This document shows, piece by piece, positions 62,233 through 64,000 of a DNA stretch of 64,000 nucleotides. The notes beneath the pieces were generated by a model. It saw only the letters and a list, made by a program, of their open reading frames with translations. It was not told the DNA's origin and did no database searches. Positions within the stretch are counted from its first letter, which is position 1. Each line of letters starts with the position of its first letter. The position numbers and the translations under genes were made by a program. Source of the stretch: Jatrophihabitans sp. (GTDB taxonomy: Bacteria > Actinomycetota > Actinomycetes > Mycobacteriales > Jatrophihabitantaceae); the NCBI GenBank assembly GCA_036389035.1, contig DASVQQ010000011.1:186001-250000 (forward strand). The letters run 5' to 3'.

Positions 62233-62266
62233 TTCAGGCTCGGAATCCGTAGATTCCGAGCCTGAA
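62233..62266 (-). terminator. Hairpin after the tRNA 3' end
   Basis: Perfect 15-base arms 62233-62247 and 62252-62266 (TTCAGGCTCGGAATC and complement) around CGTA. It directly follows the tRNA fragment on the minus strand, as a tRNA terminator would. Confidence 0.75.
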
Positions 62267-62268
62267 TT

Positions 62269-62316
62269 TGGTAGCGGGGACAGGATTTGAACCTCCGACC
62301 TCTGGGTTATGAGCCG
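62269..62316 (-). tRNA. 3' half of tRNA-Met(CAT), attachment-site remnant
   Basis: On the minus strand the sequence runs from the anticodon loop CTCATAA through the variable loop and T-arm (GGAGGTTCAAATCC) to CCCCGCTACCA with encoded CCA. The 5' acceptor strand and D-arm that should pair with it are absent upstream, and the 5' anticodon stem no longer matches. This is the typical displaced 3' end left by integration into a tRNA gene. Confidence 0.75.
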
Positions 62317-62461
62317 TTAACCGGTCCCCTGTTGCATCGTACTCGTAGCGGTAATAGCCTTATTTTATAGGGAATTCAGTGCCATTTAATGCCGCCTCAT
62401 GACGGCTCGTGGCGCGCCGTGCGGGGTCATCAGAGGGTCACGAGCACAGTTGAGGAAAACA

Positions 62462-63000
62462 ATGGGCCAGAGTCGCAAACGCATCATCGGCAACGGTGAC
62501 ATCCGCTACACCGCGTACTACGACGATCTCCGCGGCCGACGCCGCTCCGCCGGCACCTTCGCCAGCAAGAAAGCAGCCGACGCGGCCTGGCGCAACGCCG
62601 AGTCGCTCCAACAGTCCGGACATCCAGGTGACCTTCGAGCAGGACAGCGACCATTCGCGGATTACGTCGCCACCGCGTGGTTGCCGAACCACGTCATGGA
62701 GCCCACGACCCGGCAGTCGTACCACTACAACCTCGACCGGCACATCATCCCATGGTTCGGGCCGATGAAGATGGCCGACATCCTGCCCATCCACGTCCGT
62801 GAATGGGTCATCGACATGGTCACCCGTGGCGTAACCCCGGCCACCATTCGGCACCAGAAGATCATCCTGTCCGCAGTCTTCACAACTGCCCTCAACGACT
62901 TCGTCATCCGCCTGCACCCTTGCCGCGGAGTCAAGACGCCAACCGTCCCAATCAAGTCATTCCGCATCCTGGCCCCGGACGCTCTGGCAGACCAGCGTGG
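62462..63000 (+). pseudogene. Truncated tyrosine-type integrase
   Basis: From ATG 62462 the frame reads MGQSRKRIIGNGDIRYTAYY, an arm-binding N-terminus, and then ADYVATAWLPNHVMEPTTRQ, YNLDRHIIPWFGPMKMADIL, IHVREWVIDMVTRGVTPATI and LHPCRGVKTPTVP, a core-binding domain. After about residue 175 the frame runs antisense to the next gene and the catalytic domain (R-H-R-Y) is missing. Adjacent to a tRNA attachment remnant, so it is the broken integrase of an island. Confidence 0.82.
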
Positions 63001-63429
63001 TTACCCGGCCGCGTCTATCAGGGCGATCCAAGTGTTGAGTTCGCTGATCGCGTCCGCGAGGGGAACAGTGACGCCACCTGCTGTCGCGGCCATCGAGTAG
63101 TCCCGGGACCAGTGCTCGTGGGCAATCGCTATGGGTGGCCAGCTGCGTTCCGGGCGACCTAGCTCCCGGGCTTCCGCGGCTCGTGCCTGGAACAACGAGA
63201 GGCATGCTTGTCTTAGTTCGTCAGCAGTGGGCGACTGTTCTGCATTTACCAGGTCGCGCAGCAGTAGCAGGTCGATGATGTCGCGGGCTCGGTCGTTGCG
63301 CAGGTCGGGCGACAGGTAGAGCTGCCGAGCGATCAGGGGCACCCGGAGGCCGGACAGCAGTAGCCGTACCACTTGCGCCTCACGGTCAGACAGCGCGCAC
63401 GCCTCAGCGTGCGTTTGGCCGGGCTGCAC
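63001..63429 (-). CDS. Small protein with LuxR-like HTH
   Basis: 142 residues from GTG 63429, four bases after the upstream stop. Residues 10-60 (ALSDREAQVVRLLLSGLRVP, LIARQLYLSPDLRNDRARDI) resemble a LuxR-type helix-turn-helix; the rest is helical (ADELRQACLSLFQARAAEAR). Whole-length match to a known family was not evident. It follows a 168-codon gene and lies inside the presumed island. Confidence 0.6.
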   Translation of the reverse strand: MQPGQTHAEACALSDREAQVVRLLLSGLRVPLIARQLYLSPDLRNDRARDIIDLLLLRDLVNAEQSPTADELRQACLSLFQARAAEARELGRPERSWPPIAIAHEHWSRDYSMAATAGGVTVPLADAISELNTWIALIDAAG

Positions 63430-63433
63430 CGGG

Positions 63434-63940
63434 CTAGGAGTCAGCCAGTCCCTGGCTGATGTGCCGGGGTGGTCGCCAGCCCTCCTCCACGTCGGCCGTG
63501 TGGGCCAGGTACGCGGCGAGGTTACGGATGCTGTCCGGATGCACCGTGCATCGGAACCGCTCCCCGCCGGTGTCCTCGGCCGGTTCGAACTCGATAGCCA
63601 ATCGAGTCTGGTCCGGCGTGTGCCCGAGCTGGCCGAACCGGAACGGGCGCACCAGGTAGGCCGAGAAGTAACCCGGCCGTCCGCCGTCGTCCAGGGCGCC
63701 AAAGAAGCCGTCATAGCTACGGCACTCGGTGTGGTGGTGGTTCGGTGACGCGTACCCGTCGGGGAACTGCGGGTGGCTGGCCCGGTCAACGCACCAGTCC
63801 GCGCCGTAGTCGAATTGGTAGCTGTCTCCGTCCTCGCCGTCAGGGATGAGTCGCCAGGGCTGGTCGGGTGTGGGCACCCACTCCGGGCTTTCGCCGGGGT
63901 CAGACGAGCTGGAACGGTCGGAGCCGTTAGATTCGTTCAT
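63434..63940 (-). CDS. Hypothetical protein, possibly extending past the window
   Basis: 168 residues from ATG 63940. Acidic Ser/Asp-rich start, then a globular part with many aromatic and His residues (YQFDYGADWCVDRASHPQFP, YASPNHHHTECRSYDGFFGA, FRCTVHPDSIRNLAAYLAHT). No family known. The frame stays open to base 64000 (the last codons read YLREIGNDP before this ATG) and the ATG has no clear ribosome site, so the true gene may begin outside. Confidence 0.6.
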   Translation of the reverse strand: MNESNGSDRSSSSDPGESPEWVPTPDQPWRLIPDGEDGDSYQFDYGADWCVDRASHPQFPDGYASPNHHHTECRSYDGFFGALDDGGRPGYFSAYLVRPFRFGQLGHTPDQTRLAIEFEPAEDTGGERFRCTVHPDSIRNLAAYLAHTADVEEGWRPPRHISQGLADS

Positions 63941-64000
63941 TGGGTCGTTGCCTATCTCGCGTAGGTAGCGATCAAGGCCCTGGTCGGTGTTGCCGCACCG

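Noticed and set aside
62269..62340. Complete tRNA-Met gene
   Set aside because: The acceptor 5' strand and D-arm cannot be found upstream of the anticodon loop; only the 3' half is present.

Overview
The window is GC-rich, densely coded chromosomal DNA of an actinomycete. Evidence: near-saturated GC in third codon positions, many GTG starts and 4-base start/stop overlaps, an actinobacterial-type LexA box, an ANTAR regulator, a CsoR copper regulon and Asp23/AmaP genes. A free-living soil or plant-associated genus of the Frankia/Jatrophihabitans kind fits, but the genus cannot be fixed from the sequence alone.

Left part (1-23.5 kb). A MASE1-PAS sensor is cut by the left edge. It is followed by small stress-type genes and a hemerythrin. 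A phenolic-lipid type locus (type III PKS, ICMT-like methylase, flavoprotein hydroxylase, divergent UbiA prenyltransferase) comes next. A putative LexA-controlled small gene, an APH-like kinase and a GAF-ANTAR protein follow. An envelope-stress region (11.4-16.9 kb) pairs an ECF sigma factor with a zinc-motif anti-sigma/Asp23 fusion and faces an Asp23-DUF2273-Asp23-DUF6286-AmaP operon. An aminotransferase/GMC oxidoreductase pair lies at 19.4-22.5 kb.

Middle part (23.5-47 kb). murL and murD2 form the alternative D-glutamate route of peptidoglycan synthesis. murD2 is joined by a 4-base overlap to a csoR-copZ-copA copper operon. Next are a P450, an O-methyltransferase, a ygeX/ygeY-like catabolic pair, a Ca2+/H+ antiporter, TerC, an AI-2E transporter, two CNNM/CorC proteins, an App1 phosphatase and an ECF/YciI pair.

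RiPP locus (47.7-52.0 kb, minus strand). This is the most notable system. A 27-codon gene, not among ordinary-size ORFs, encodes a peptide ending in YIYY, the cittilin core. It has a perfect Shine-Dalgarno and is followed by a hairpin, a cytochrome P450, a PIG-L deacetylase, a family-1 glycosyltransferase and a methyltransferase, with the last four genes overlapping. This looks like a cittilin-type P450-crosslinked RiPP with an added amino-sugar branch. The glycosyltransferase and methyltransferase are read as one open frame.

Right part (52-64 kb). Accessory DNA with decayed genes (VOC remnant, frameshifted SRPBCC gene, F420-reductase remnant), a TetR-controlled operon with a clear operator, a five-copy 26-bp tandem repeat, and an MMPL exporter divergent from a two-component system. 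A 3' half of tRNA-Met(CAT) with its terminator lies next to a truncated integrase, marking the edge of an integrated island that continues past the right end.
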